NCBI GenBank assembly: GCA_017551625.1
Contig: JAFZLF010000024.1
Coordinates: forward strand, 1-64,000
Origin: Clostridiales bacterium
Lineage (GTDB): Bacteria > Bacillota > Clostridia > Saccharofermentanales > Saccharofermentanaceae
Length of the DNA stretch: 64,000 bases
Reading direction: 5' to 3'
Part shown: one piece after another, positions 1 to 8,431 of the stretch
Numbering within the stretch: position 1 is the first letter of the stretch
How the letters are laid out: each line of letters starts with the position of its first letter
The notes under the pieces: generated by a model
The model's database searches: none
What the model was told of the DNA's origin: nothing
What the model saw: the letters and a program-made list of their open reading frames with translations, nothing else
Translations under genes and position numbers: made by a program

Positions 1-275
1 TCAATAAAACGACGAAGTATATCCAGCTCTGTCTGGACAATGGCCAGATCATCCTGGATAAGACTATCTTTGATGTAGGTACGCAGGCGATCTATATTCC
101 GCCTTACGGGAGAGTGTCGTCCTCTTTTTACGTCTCCGGCTCTACCATAGACGCGGCCGGATTTAAGCCTACGGACTTTAAGGCGGTCTCGATCCCGCTG
201 CTTGCCAATTGTCTGAATGACGATGTCAGTGTGCTGTGGGATACTGTGGTCAAGAAGGAGATCGATTACGGCTGA
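1..275 (+). CDS. C-terminal end of an unrecognised protein (5' truncated by window edge)
   Basis: An open frame runs in from the left edge (first full codon at base 3) and ends at TGA 273-275, giving about 90 residues. The peptide is rich in beta-branched and aromatic residues and reads like the end of a beta-sandwich domain, with a run IYIPPYG near the middle and KKEIDYG at the terminus. I recognise no family and see no catalytic motif or membrane segment. It lies 97 bases upstream of the SseB-family gene on the same strand, with no obvious terminator between them, so the two may share a transcript. The base composition and codon use look like the neighbours. Confidence 0.6.
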   Translation, partial: NKTTKYIQLCLDNGQIILDKTIFDVGTQAIYIPPYGRVSSSFYVSGSTIDAAGFKPTDFKAVSIPLLANCLNDDVSVLWDTVVKKEIDYG

Positions 276-371
276 TCGGATCAGCTGCGCTGTGCCGGTC
301 GTGGAAAGGAACGGCAAATCGCGGCTGGAAGAAGAAGTTAGGCCGAAAAGAAAGGAAAAAGAAAGAAGAAC

Positions 372-1520
372 ATGGGATTATTCGATAGAAAGAACAAGAA
401 TGAAGAGAATAAAGAGGTGAACGAGGCGCCTAAGAAAAAGGAAGTCACATTTCCTTTCCTGACGATACTGGTGGAAGAAGTTCTGTCCATGACATCGACG
501 GAGGTTTCCATAATCGGAAATGTCCGCGGAGCGACGCTACACGAGGGCGATGAGCTCTATCTGCTCGGGAGAAAAGGGAAGTCCGTCCGGACTTCTGCCG
601 TTCGAATCGAGGATACGCTCATGAGCCGCATGGAGAAAGCGGAAGAGGGGACGAATGTTTCTGTCGTTTTAGAGGGACTCAGAAGCGGAGATGTCGAAAA
701 GTATGATGTTCTGTCCTCTGTGAACTGCCTCTCTTCAGATACGGATACGCCGGATTCTCCTGTAAATCCGTTCCTGACAGGTCTCCTCCGCGAGGGGAAC
801 GGCAAGAGAGACGACCGCGATTTTATGGGGCGTTTCGTGGAGTATATCGCGACGGAGGCGATCTTTCTTACGCCTGCGATGCATGACCCGAATAAGGAAT
901 CAAAGCCAGAACACGTCGGTGTGGCGGTCCTTCGCGGTAAGGACGGGAAGAATTATCTTTCGGCGTTTACGGATATCCATGAACTGGAGATCATGGAAGG
1001 TCTTCCTGAGAAGTTGATCCAGCCTCTGGACTTTGAAAAGATCTGTAAGATCGTCCTTGAAGGACCGATCGACGGACTTCTGATCAATCCGAAGACGGCG
1101 GGCTTTGTTATGACGAAGCCTCTCATTCAGAGCTTGCAGAACCATAAGCGTAAGGTCGATAATCACATCAAAGAACAGAAGATTGATACCAAGCAGCCGA
1201 TGATGCTCGCAGTTCCAAAGGAGGATCATATTCCGCAGGAACTCTTCGATTCGCTGAGAGCGTATATGACGACGGAACCGAAGATCCTCCGTGCGTGGTA
1301 TGCGATGATGGTTTTCCCGAAGGACAACGACAGACGTTCCCATCTTGTCATCGTGGACACACTCGAAGAAACACCGGAGATATTTGGCGCTATCGGCCGT
1401 GCGGCCAGAGAATATGTCGGAGATATGCAGCTGAATATGCAGGCGGCCTCTAAGGTCGGAAGTCAGATGACTGATAAGATGATGCTGTTCTACGAAAGAA
1501 AGGATAATATTTCGGTCTGA
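372..1520 (+). CDS. SseB-family protein with an N-terminal translation-factor-like beta-barrel
   Basis: A 382-residue soluble protein. After a short lysine-rich N-terminus, residues about 25-110 resemble the EF-Tu domain-2 type beta-barrel (a VxIIGNVRGxxLxxGDELYLLG pattern in two short blocks, as in GTPase domain II). Residues about 150-260 match the SseB N-terminal domain and residues about 285-375 the SseB C-terminal domain (ending MLFYER). SseB was named for an effect on serine sensitivity in Escherichia coli; its biochemical role is not settled, so no function is claimed. No signal peptide or membrane helix is visible. The start is preceded only by a purine-rich AAAGAAAGAAG stretch rather than a clean AGGAGG. 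The lipoprotein gene follows 32 bases downstream. Confidence 0.7.
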   Translation: MGLFDRKNKNEENKEVNEAPKKKEVTFPFLTILVEEVLSMTSTEVSIIGNVRGATLHEGDELYLLGRKGKSVRTSAVRIEDTLMSRMEKAEEGTNVSVVLEGLRSGDVEKYDVLSSVNCLSSDTDTPDSPVNPFLTGLLREGNGKRDDRDFMGRFVEYIATEAIFLTPAMHDPNKESKPEHVGVAVLRGKDGKNYLSAFTDIHELEIMEGLPEKLIQPLDFEKICKIVLEGPIDGLLINPKTAGFVMTKPLIQSLQNHKRKVDNHIKEQKIDTKQPMMLAVPKEDHIPQELFDSLRAYMTTEPKILRAWYAMMVFPKDNDRRSHLVIVDTLEETPEIFGAIGRAAREYVGDMQLNMQAASKVGSQMTDKMMLFYERKDNISV

Positions 1521-1552
1521 TCGACCAAAAGGAAAAAAGGAGGAAACGAAGA

Positions 1553-1945
1553 ATGAAGAAGGATCTATGGAAGACGCGCCGGCTGGCTATTCTGCTGTCT
1601 GCGGTTATGGCACTTTCTTTGGCGTCCTGCGGCGATGATGACGACAAGTCGGATGATGATGCTGAGGCGAAGACTAAGACTGAGCAGGTAGAAAACGAGA
1701 CGAAAAAGAAGAAGTCTACCACGGCTGAGGATGATTCTGAGATCGAAGAAGAAGGCGACGAGCGCGCGGGCCAGCAGTTCGAAGAAGAACATGAAGAGGG
1801 CGACGAGCGCGCGGGCCAGCAGTTCGAAGAAGAACACGAAGAGGGCGACGAGCGCGCGGGCCAGCAGTTCGAAGAAGAACATGAAGAAGGTGATCATATC
1901 GCCGGTCAGCAATTTGAAGAAGAGTATGAAGGATATGATAGCTGA
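1553..1945 (+). CDS. Small lipoprotein with tandem acidic repeats
   Basis: A 130-residue secreted lipoprotein of unknown role. It starts after a strong AAAGGAGGAAAC site. A lysine/arginine N-region, a hydrophobic core (LAILLSAVMALSL) and a lipobox LASC predict cleavage before the cysteine at about residue 26 and attachment to the outer face of the membrane. The mature part is extremely acidic: a Gly-Asp4 start, a Lys/Thr/Glu linker, then four tandem 15-residue units of the type EEGDERAGQQFEEEH, the last one diverged. No enzyme motif is present. Acidic repeat proteins often bind cations or basic polymers, but that is inference. An intrinsic terminator follows 40 bases downstream. Confidence 0.75.
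   Translation: MKKDLWKTRRLAILLSAVMALSLASCGDDDDKSDDDAEAKTKTEQVENETKKKKSTTAEDDSEIEEEGDERAGQQFEEEHEEGDERAGQQFEEEHEEGDERAGQQFEEEHEEGDHIAGQQFEEEYEGYDS
1748..1927 (+). repeat. Four tandem 45-bp in-frame repeats
   Basis: Units start at 1748, 1793, 1838 and 1883, each 45 bp (15 codons). Units 1-3 differ from one another only at the third base of one Glu codon and one His codon, so they are synonymous and recently duplicated or homogenised. Unit 4 has many changes (GDHI in place of GDER, TTT for TTC, final Tyr) and is older. Because the period is a multiple of three, copy number can change without breaking the reading frame. Confidence 0.9.
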
Positions 1946-1983
1946 TGCTTATAATCTGCTGATTTACACAGCTGTAATTGTCT

Positions 1984-2036
1984 AAAAAAACTCCTTGCTA
2001 TTTCCAGAAGAAAAGCAAGGAGTTTTCTTTTTCTTT
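1984..2036. terminator. Bidirectional intrinsic terminator between the lipoprotein gene and tmRNA
   Basis: A 13-bp perfect stem pairs 1987-1999 with 2014-2026 (core CTCCTTGCT/AGCAAGGAG). It is followed by a T-rich run at 2023-2035 on the plus strand and, read on the minus strand, by the run of T complementary to 1984-1990. It can therefore end both the lipoprotein transcript (plus) and the tmRNA transcript (minus). Confidence 0.85.
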
Positions 2037-2042
2037 GTTAGT

Positions 2043-2421
2043 TGGTGGAGGCGAGGAGAATCGAACTCCTGTCCGAAACCACGTCAACAAGGACATCTCC
2101 GGGTGCAGTCCGTGTTTAGAGTATTCCCCTTTGTGACGAGCCCACGAACAGGCAGCCACGTCCGGTAGCTTCATAGATACATCTCCGGATCAAAGCTTAG
2201 CCGGAAACGTTGTCCTGTTTAACCTGCCGGCAGGTAAGGTCTGTCATCTGACATCTCCGTTCCGGCCGACAGATAGACCGGGGAGATGGTAGCTAGATTA
2301 TGCAGCTACGAGCTGTGTGTTGTTTGCAATTACTTGCAGTTCCCGTTTTTTAAAGAGGCCAACGAGAATCCTCTACCCGCTTTCCAAGTCTCCACGACCC
2401 CGTCGAAACCAGTGCGCCCCC
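2043..2421 (-). ncRNA. ssrA: Transfer-messenger RNA (tmRNA)
   Basis: This one-piece tmRNA, with SmpB, rescues stalled ribosomes and tags the nascent chain for proteolysis. The 5' acceptor strand GGGGGCG (complement of 2415-2421) pairs with the 3' strand CGCCUCC before the discriminator A and an encoded CCA ending at 2043, with one G-U pair. The conserved T-arm GAGAAUCGAACUCCU region and the 5' GGUUUCGACGGGGU block are both present. The tag reading frame (complement of 2298-2327) starts at resume codon GCA and encodes ANNTQLVAA then TAA, so the full tag with the tRNA-borne alanine is AANNTQLVAA, ending in the usual protease-recognised hydrophobic-Ala-Ala. The length of about 379 nt fits the family. 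A separate promoter lies upstream. Confidence 0.95.
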
Positions 2422-2454
2422 ACATATCACAACTCTCATTTTGTGGTGAGATGA

Positions 2455-2483
2455 AGTATACATGATGATTCTTCTTCTTTCAA
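2455..2483 (-). promoter_or_regulatory. Promoter of tmRNA
   Basis: Reading the minus strand, TTGAAA (complement of 2478-2483) is followed after exactly 17 bases by TATACT (complement of 2455-2460), a good vegetative sigma-factor promoter. The predicted start is about 27 bases upstream of the mature tmRNA 5' end, consistent with a short leader removed by RNase P. Confidence 0.7.
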
Positions 2484-2511
2484 GAGTATTTCTCGAATTA
2501 CACTACAGGTA

Positions 2512-2517
2512 TATAAT
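2512..2517 (+). promoter_or_regulatory. Probable -10 element for the GH3 gene
   Basis: TATAAT at 2512-2517, about 65 bases before the chosen GH3 start. No good -35 hexamer is seen at 16-18 bases upstream (TTTCTC at 17), so only the -10 is called. Confidence 0.45.
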
Positions 2518-2582
2518 AAACATGTATGCGTGCTTTTCGGACGGGAAAGACGCTGACGAGTCTTACAGATAGGAGACACAGT

Positions 2583-5030
2583 ATGGCTTCCGAATTTGTT
2601 TCTTCCATGATGAAAAAGCTCTCGGTGAAGCAGAAGGCTTCACTTTGTTCCGGATGGGATTTCTGGAGGACCCAGAGATTCCCGATCAATAATATCCCAT
2701 CGATCATGATGACCGATGGGCCGCACGGACTTCGCAAGCAGGACTCGGAAGAGGGAAGAAGAGGAGGCGGAGACAGCCGCGAAGCGACATGCTTTCCTCC
2801 GGCAGTGACCACGGCCTGTTCTTTCGACGAGAAATTGATGGAGGCGATCGGTAAGGCGATCGGAGAGGAAGCAATCGATCAGGATGTATCGATCGTTCTG
2901 GGTCCGGCGATCAATATCAAGAGATCACCTCTCTGCGGAAGAAATTTCGAATATGTATCGGAAGACCCGTATCTGGCGGGTAAGATCGGCGCGGCTTGGG
3001 TCCGTGGCGTACAGAGTCAGGGGATCGGCACTTCGGTGAAGCATTTCGCGGCCAATAGTCAGGAGCGGTATCGTCTCATCAATGACTCCATAGTCGATGA
3101 GAGAACGCTCCGTGAGATCTATCTGCGCGCTTTCGAGATCGTCGTGAAGGAGAGCCGGCCGTGGACGGTGATGGCGGCCTATAACCGGTTAAATGGGACG
3201 TATTGCTGTGAGAACCGTAAACTCCTCACGGATATTCTCCGGGATGAGTGGGGATTTGACGGCGTGGTCATGAGTGACTGGGGCGCTGTGAATCACCGAC
3301 TGGACGGACTTGCGGCAGGTCTGGAACTCGAGATGCCGACCTCGATCGGAGAACGAGACCGTCAGATCCAGGAAGCTGTTGATTCCGGCAAACTTCCTGT
3401 AGCGCTTCTGGACCGTGCTGCCGAGCGCATGCTGACACTGATCGAGAAGGGTATGAATAAGCCGAAGCCGACTTCTTCTCCGTATCTGAATCACCAGCAG
3501 CTGGCGAGACAGGCTTTCGAAGAATCGGCCGTTCTTCTGAAAAACGATAAACTCCTTCCGATCACGGCCGATAAGAGTGTGGCGGTGCTTGGCGCGATGT
3601 GTAAGCAGACACGTTTCCAGGGCGGCGGCAGCTCCCATATTCATCCGACGCATGTAGCGGATGCATTCCATGGATTCTCTACGGCAAGCGAGAATTTCAT
3701 ATATGAGCCGGGATACTCGATGGAAACAGACGAGGTCGATGAGAAACTTCTGAAGGATGCGCTCGAGGCGGCAGCAGGAAAGGATATCGTCATCGTATTC
3801 GCGGGACTTCCGGATAGTTTCGAGTCCGAGTCTTTTGACCGTTCGCATATGCAGCTTCCGAAATCACATGAGAGGCTGATTAATGAGGTGGTCAAGAGAA
3901 ACAGTAATGTCTGTGTCGTTCTCTATTGCGGTTCACCGGTGGAGATGCCGTGGATCTCGCAGGTGAAGTCTGTCCTTATGGCATATCTTCCGGGGCAGGA
4001 GGGTGCCGGCGCCATAGCCGATATCCTTTATGGCAAGGTCAATCCGTCGGGAAAACTCGCGGAGACATTCCCGCTCAAGCTCTCCGATACGCCCACGTAT
4101 CTTCTGTTCGGCGAGAAGCGGCAGACACTCTATGCCGAGAGTGTTTTCGTCGGGTACCGTTACTATGATGCGGCCAATGTGCAAGTGCTTTTCCCGTTCG
4201 GACACGGGCTGTCGTATTCGTCGTATTCGTATGGCGATATTTCGCTGTCGTCTTCGGATATCGGTGAAAACGATACAGTGACCGTGACTGTCGATGTGAC
4301 AAATATCAGCGAGATGGACGGAAAAGAAGTCGTCCAGCTTTATATCGCGCCGCCAAAGTCCCGGATCTATAAGCCGGTAAAAGAACTGCGCGGGTTTAAG
4401 AAAGTGTTCATACAGCGTGGCGCGACCAGGACGGTCGAATTTGTCCTCGACAGGAGAGCCTTCGCGTATTACAATTCTCAGATCAAGGACTGGCATGTCG
4501 AGAGCGGGACGTATAAGATCCTGATCGGTGCTTCTTCAAGAGATATCCGATGCGAGAGAGAAATCAATGTAACATCAAAGATGCCGGAGATCGTCGCGCC
4601 GGATTATCAGGAGAAAGCTCCGCAGTACTATCATCTCGATTCCCAGACGAAGATCTTCGATAAGAAGCAGTTCGAGGAGGTCTACGGCGCGACGATCAAG
4701 GAAGAATCCGATCCGAAGAAGGGGGAATATACACTCAATTCCAGTGTGGAGGATGTCCGCCACGGGAACATCTTCGGTAAGATCTTCTATAACAGCATCC
4801 GTTTGAGTATAAAGAAGAGGAATAAACAGGAGACCCAGGAACATCTTAAGAAGATGAACGAAGTCATGACGATGGAGATGCCGCTGCGGACAGTGGCGAC
4901 CTTTAGCCTCGGCATAACGACACTCGAGCAGATGGAAGGACTCCTTTTGTTAATGAATGGTCACTTTTTCAAGGGGATCTGGCGCCTGCGGAAGGCAAGA
5001 AAGAGAAAGAAGACGCTCTCTTTCCTCTGA
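2583..5030 (+). CDS. Glycoside hydrolase family 3 beta-glucosidase-like enzyme
   Basis: An 815-residue protein predicted to release terminal beta-linked sugars from oligosaccharides. The start at 2583 is chosen because AGGAG sits 7 bases upstream; an in-frame ATG 57 bases earlier has no such site. Domain order is typical of GH3: an N-terminal barrel with substrate-binding KHFAANSQE and the nucleophile block VVMSDWGAV (Asp about 232), an alpha/beta sandwich with the GGGSSH loop and PGQEGAGAIADILYG, and a fibronectin-III-like domain (GKEVVQLYIAPP). A basic, helical 140-residue extension follows. There is no signal peptide, so the enzyme should act in the cytoplasm on imported sugars. The LacZ-like gene follows on the same strand after 130 bases with its own promoter-like element. 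The exact sugar specificity cannot be read. Confidence 0.88.
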   Translation: MASEFVSSMMKKLSVKQKASLCSGWDFWRTQRFPINNIPSIMMTDGPHGLRKQDSEEGRRGGGDSREATCFPPAVTTACSFDEKLMEAIGKAIGEEAIDQDVSIVLGPAINIKRSPLCGRNFEYVSEDPYLAGKIGAAWVRGVQSQGIGTSVKHFAANSQERYRLINDSIVDERTLREIYLRAFEIVVKESRPWTVMAAYNRLNGTYCCENRKLLTDILRDEWGFDGVVMSDWGAVNHRLDGLAAGLELEMPTSIGERDRQIQEAVDSGKLPVALLDRAAERMLTLIEKGMNKPKPTSSPYLNHQQLARQAFEESAVLLKNDKLLPITADKSVAVLGAMCKQTRFQGGGSSHIHPTHVADAFHGFSTASENFIYEPGYSMETDEVDEKLLKDALEAAAGKDIVIVFAGLPDSFESESFDRSHMQLPKSHERLINEVVKRNSNVCVVLYCGSPVEMPWISQVKSVLMAYLPGQEGAGAIADILYGKVNPSGKLAETFPLKLSDTPTYLLFGEKRQTLYAESVFVGYRYYDAANVQVLFPFGHGLSYSSYSYGDISLSSSDIGENDTVTVTVDVTNISEMDGKEVVQLYIAPPKSRIYKPVKELRGFKKVFIQRGATRTVEFVLDRRAFAYYNSQIKDWHVESGTYKILIGASSRDIRCEREINVTSKMPEIVAPDYQEKAPQYYHLDSQTKIFDKKQFEEVYGATIKEESDPKKGEYTLNSSVEDVRHGNIFGKIFYNSIRLSIKKRNKQETQEHLKKMNEVMTMEMPLRTVATFSLGITTLEQMEGLLLLMNGHFFKGIWRLRKARKRKKTLSFL

Positions 5031-5107
5031 TATTACGGGAGTTACGGGTTTATTTCCTGTGTTTCTCCAAAATGAAACATCTCTGATACATGACGCAGGG
5101 GTTGCCG

Positions 5108-5116
5108 TGCTACAAT
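5108..5116 (+). promoter_or_regulatory. Extended -10 promoter element upstream of the GH2 gene
   Basis: TGC followed directly by TACAAT (5111-5116), an extended -10 element, lies 45 bases before the chosen GH2 start. No convincing -35 is seen. It suggests that the GH2 gene can be transcribed apart from the GH3 gene. Confidence 0.4.
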
Positions 5117-5160
5117 ATCCTTAAGATGCTATGCAAAATAGCAAAAAATGGGAGAGAAGC

Positions 5161-8100
5161 ATGACGCAGCTACCGTCGCAAGGGTATTTCTATCCATATG
5201 ATACGATGGACGAACTCTATACGGAGAAACATCCGCCGGAGTTCGGGCGCTTGCCGTCGCTGTGGAAACTCGAGCTTCCGAAGTGGCGCTTCTTCCATGC
5301 GAAGTATAGTGAGGACGTCCCCGAGAACTGGATTTCTCCGGAGTTTGATGACAGCAAGTGGGATCTGATCGATGTCCCGAGCGTCTGGCAGATGCAGGGA
5401 TACGGCTATCCGAGTGAGCTTGTCTATGAAAAGAACGCCCTTCTTTCCAAGAAAACTTCGAAATTGCAACAGCGCCTCGCGGACGATGCCGCGATGGAGA
5501 ATACGAATGATTATGGCCTTTATCGGGTATGGGTCAATCTTCCGGCGCAGTTTATCAACCGTTTTGTGTACTTTGTTACCGACGGCATCGTCGGCCACTA
5601 TACCATAAGCGTGAACGGCAAGCTCGTATCGACATCGAGAAGTACTTTCTCGACGACGAAATGCCTCCTAAACGAAGCACTACACGAAGGAGCCAATCTC
5701 ATTACGGTCGCTGTCCGACGTTTCGATATGCGCATGGAAAAAGGTAAGCTAAAGAAGAATGTAAGGGCACAGGGAGCCTTTGGTTTTTCGGGCCTTTTCC
5801 GTCTGCCTTATCTTGTCGCCGAGTCTAGTGTCGAGATCTCATCCGTTCGCCTGTTTACGAGTTGGCTGACTGATACACTCGCGCGTGATGTTGTGCCGAA
5901 GACAGCTCTGGTCAACAGTCTATACCGATCGGATAATGATGAGCAACTGACGGACCGTGAGAAAGAGATCCTCCCGGATGCACAGATCCGCAGGGATGCG
6001 GGTATGAGCGTCGAGGTGGAACTCATGAACCATCTTCCGTATGATATGCAGGTGACGGTGAACTGCCGTCTGATGGAAGCGCGGGATGAGTATGACCTGT
6101 ATAATCTTCCCGAACACCGGCTTAATCAGAGAAAAGCACTGTCCGATACGATCCCGAAGGATGGAGTGAAGATCCTCGGTACGGAATTCTATGCGAAGTT
6201 GGTTCTCCCATGGACGGATCAGACACCGAATCTTTATGATCTGCTGATCGAAGTACGAGACAATAAGGATCAGATCATCTGTGTGAAGAAGCAACGCTTC
6301 GGTTTCCGCTCCATTTCCTACTCGGAGAGCATCATCCACGTCAACGATCTGGCGGTGCCGATCCACGGAGTGAAGTATTATGAATTTGATCCAGAGAACG
6401 GTATCTCCGTTCCACTCGAGCGATTCCGTCAGGATATCCTCCTGATGAAAGCCGGGAATATTAACACGATCTATGTCGTACATCATCCGACCGACTCCAG
6501 ATTCTTCGATCTGTGTGACCGGTATGGCATGTACGTGATCCTGCAATCTGCCGCGGCGGTACTTCCGCAGACGGTGTACTCGCTGATCAATCATCCTTGT
6601 ATCATCATGTGGTCGATGACGGGAAGAAGATTTGAAGAAGGGGCGTACATGGACGTCAAAGCACGTATCAATGCTTTTGATGCGAAGCGGCCGCTCTACT
6701 GTGAGATCGACAGTACGGGAAGAGTCTCTGATATGCCTCCGTTCCCGAATAAAGCCGGTATGCTCTTCGGGCAGTGGTGTGATCTGTGTGTCAACCGTGC
6801 TCTTTTAAGGAGCAGACTGAAAGAGGATAAAGTGCTCTTTGAGTCGATCATGGCCCGTCCGAGAAGAGAAGAAGATACGATGGATCTGAAGTATATCCAT
6901 CAGGGTGACCTCGTCGAATATTCCGAACAGATCGGTGTATCTATCGCACAGGGCATCGTCGATGCGAACCGGGTGCCGCACCCGATCTTCTATGAAGTGA
7001 AGAAGCAGTGCGAAGGCATCAAGATATTCGCATCAGCGGAGAACCCATCGATCCTTACGGTACATAATGTCTCTCCGTTTGGCGCGACTCCCGCGATCGA
7101 ACTGAAGTGGCAGCTGATGCTCGGAGGAATCCGATTGACAGGAGGTTCCGGCGTCGTTCCGCCGATCGCAGCTCTTGGAAACCGGGAGATGCAGTTCCCG
7201 ATCGAGGTCAGTGATTTTGTAACGTCCTTATGGGGAGAGAAATATCCGAAAGCGCAGGAAACGTATAATAAAGCAGTGTGCAAAGAGCTGATCCTGGATA
7301 TCCGATTAACACTGGCTGATGATGCCAGTTATGCCAAGGCCGGCTATGAGGTGGCCTTCTATCAGCAGATCCTTGTTGATGAAGTCAGTGATCCTTCCTC
7401 GGAAACATCTGTATGGGAAGCAACTGCAGATGGCGAAGGTGAGGAGATACAGATCATCGATGCATCATCACTGACTGATGCGCTCATCTTAGATGAGACC
7501 AAGCCCCGCATCAAGGTATTAACAGCTCCGGCGCTTCTGTTTGCGCAGATCAGGAATGTCCAGTACGGATTCAGCCGTAGAGAAGGCGGGCTGTGCTCGA
7601 TCCGTATCGATGGCAAAGAATACTTCGACGGGCTGATGGAACCGAGTTTCTATCGCGCCGCATCGAATATCGACCGGGCCGATAAGTCCTACGTTCTTTC
7701 CCAGACGGTATTCTCGCACGAGACAGATTGGAGAACGATCCAGAGCGAGATGCGCTTTGTCGGCAGTTTCTATGAGATGGATGGGGAAGACTTCCATCTG
7801 ATTTGTAAATATAGTTCTAACGGCATGAAGGGTCCGATCCTCGTCCACTACCGGGTCAAGCCGGATGGGAGGCTGCTGGCCACACTGGAGTTTGTCCCGA
7901 AGTTTGATCTGGTCCGCTATGGCTTCCGAGTGCCAATCGATCCGATGGCTCATCTGGGATGGTATGGCAGAGGTTCAGGAGAATCATATTCTGACAGAAA
8001 AGAATCGCAGAGGATCGGATGGTTTACGACGCTGGAAAGCTCACTTTATCACGAGTATGCCAGACCGTCCGAGAACGGCGCTCATGCGGATACGAGGTAT

Positions 8101-8364
8101 CTTCTGCTGCAGCTCGATGATGTGAAGGGCCTGTCGATACATAAGAATAAACTGGAACCGTTCTCTTTCTCGTGCATGCCATATATGCCGGAAGATCTTG
8201 ACGATTATGCGCATCAGGAACTGATGCCGACAGATGGACGGACGCACCTGTATCTGGATTTCTATATGAAAGGGGTCGAACGAGGCCCGGATGTTCTCGC
8301 ACGGCGCGGACTACAGAGAAACGCGCGCTACGAAGAGACGATCGAATTTGCTCCAAAGTACTAA
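5161..8364 (+). CDS. LacZ-like glycoside hydrolase family 2 protein lacking recognisable catalytic residues
   Basis: A 1067-residue protein with the full LacZ-type architecture: sugar-binding domain (about 40-220), immunoglobulin-like domain, TIM barrel (about 400-620), a second Ig-like domain and the C-terminal beta-sandwich (GWYGRGSGESYSDR, PSENGAHADTRYL). The start 5161 follows GGGAGAGAAG; an ATG 30 bases upstream lacks one. The barrel keeps landmark segments (LCDRYGMYVI, NHPCIIMWS, RVPHPIFYEVKK) but differs where LacZ is active. GNESG, which holds the acid/base Glu, reads TGRRF (Arg at about 489). The segment holding the nucleophile (LCEYAHAMGN in LacZ) is missing, and so is DEANIE. The barrel span from the acid/base position to PHP is about 120 residues against about 150 in LacZ. 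The frame is open throughout, so this is not a decayed gene; it may bind rather than cleave sugars. No signal peptide. Confidence 0.82.
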   Translation: MTQLPSQGYFYPYDTMDELYTEKHPPEFGRLPSLWKLELPKWRFFHAKYSEDVPENWISPEFDDSKWDLIDVPSVWQMQGYGYPSELVYEKNALLSKKTSKLQQRLADDAAMENTNDYGLYRVWVNLPAQFINRFVYFVTDGIVGHYTISVNGKLVSTSRSTFSTTKCLLNEALHEGANLITVAVRRFDMRMEKGKLKKNVRAQGAFGFSGLFRLPYLVAESSVEISSVRLFTSWLTDTLARDVVPKTALVNSLYRSDNDEQLTDREKEILPDAQIRRDAGMSVEVELMNHLPYDMQVTVNCRLMEARDEYDLYNLPEHRLNQRKALSDTIPKDGVKILGTEFYAKLVLPWTDQTPNLYDLLIEVRDNKDQIICVKKQRFGFRSISYSESIIHVNDLAVPIHGVKYYEFDPENGISVPLERFRQDILLMKAGNINTIYVVHHPTDSRFFDLCDRYGMYVILQSAAAVLPQTVYSLINHPCIIMWSMTGRRFEEGAYMDVKARINAFDAKRPLYCEIDSTGRVSDMPPFPNKAGMLFGQWCDLCVNRALLRSRLKEDKVLFESIMARPRREEDTMDLKYIHQGDLVEYSEQIGVSIAQGIVDANRVPHPIFYEVKKQCEGIKIFASAENPSILTVHNVSPFGATPAIELKWQLMLGGIRLTGGSGVVPPIAALGNREMQFPIEVSDFVTSLWGEKYPKAQETYNKAVCKELILDIRLTLADDASYAKAGYEVAFYQQILVDEVSDPSSETSVWEATADGEGEEIQIIDASSLTDALILDETKPRIKVLTAPALLFAQIRNVQYGFSRREGGLCSIRIDGKEYFDGLMEPSFYRAASNIDRADKSYVLSQTVFSHETDWRTIQSEMRFVGSFYEMDGEDFHLICKYSSNGMKGPILVHYRVKPDGRLLATLEFVPKFDLVRYGFRVPIDPMAHLGWYGRGSGESYSDRKESQRIGWFTTLESSLYHEYARPSENGAHADTRYLLLQLDDVKGLSIHKNKLEPFSFSCMPYMPEDLDDYAHQELMPTDGRTHLYLDFYMKGVERGPDVLARRGLQRNARYEETIEFAPKY

Positions 8365-8378
8365 TTTCACTATATGAT

Positions 8379-8410
8379 GGGGGCTTCCGGTGACGACCGG
8401 GGGCTCTTTT
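8379..8410 (+). terminator. Intrinsic terminator after the GH2 gene
   Basis: Stem GCTTCCGGT (8383-8391) / ACCGGGGGC (8396-8404) with a four-base loop and two G-U type pairs, then CTCTTTT. It lies between convergent genes (GH2 plus, rluF minus). Confidence 0.65.
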
Positions 8411-8431
8411 CATTTGTGTCGTAAAGAGAGA

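Noticed and set aside
1731..1985. Second plus-strand frame through the 45-bp repeats
   Set aside because: It is kept open only because the repeat period is a multiple of three; no start signal, and the lipoprotein frame has a signal peptide and RBS.
5161..8364. GH2 gene as a frameshifted pseudogene
   Set aside because: The frame is open over 1067 codons and both conserved barrel segments flanking the losses are in the same frame; losses are in-frame deletions and a substitution.
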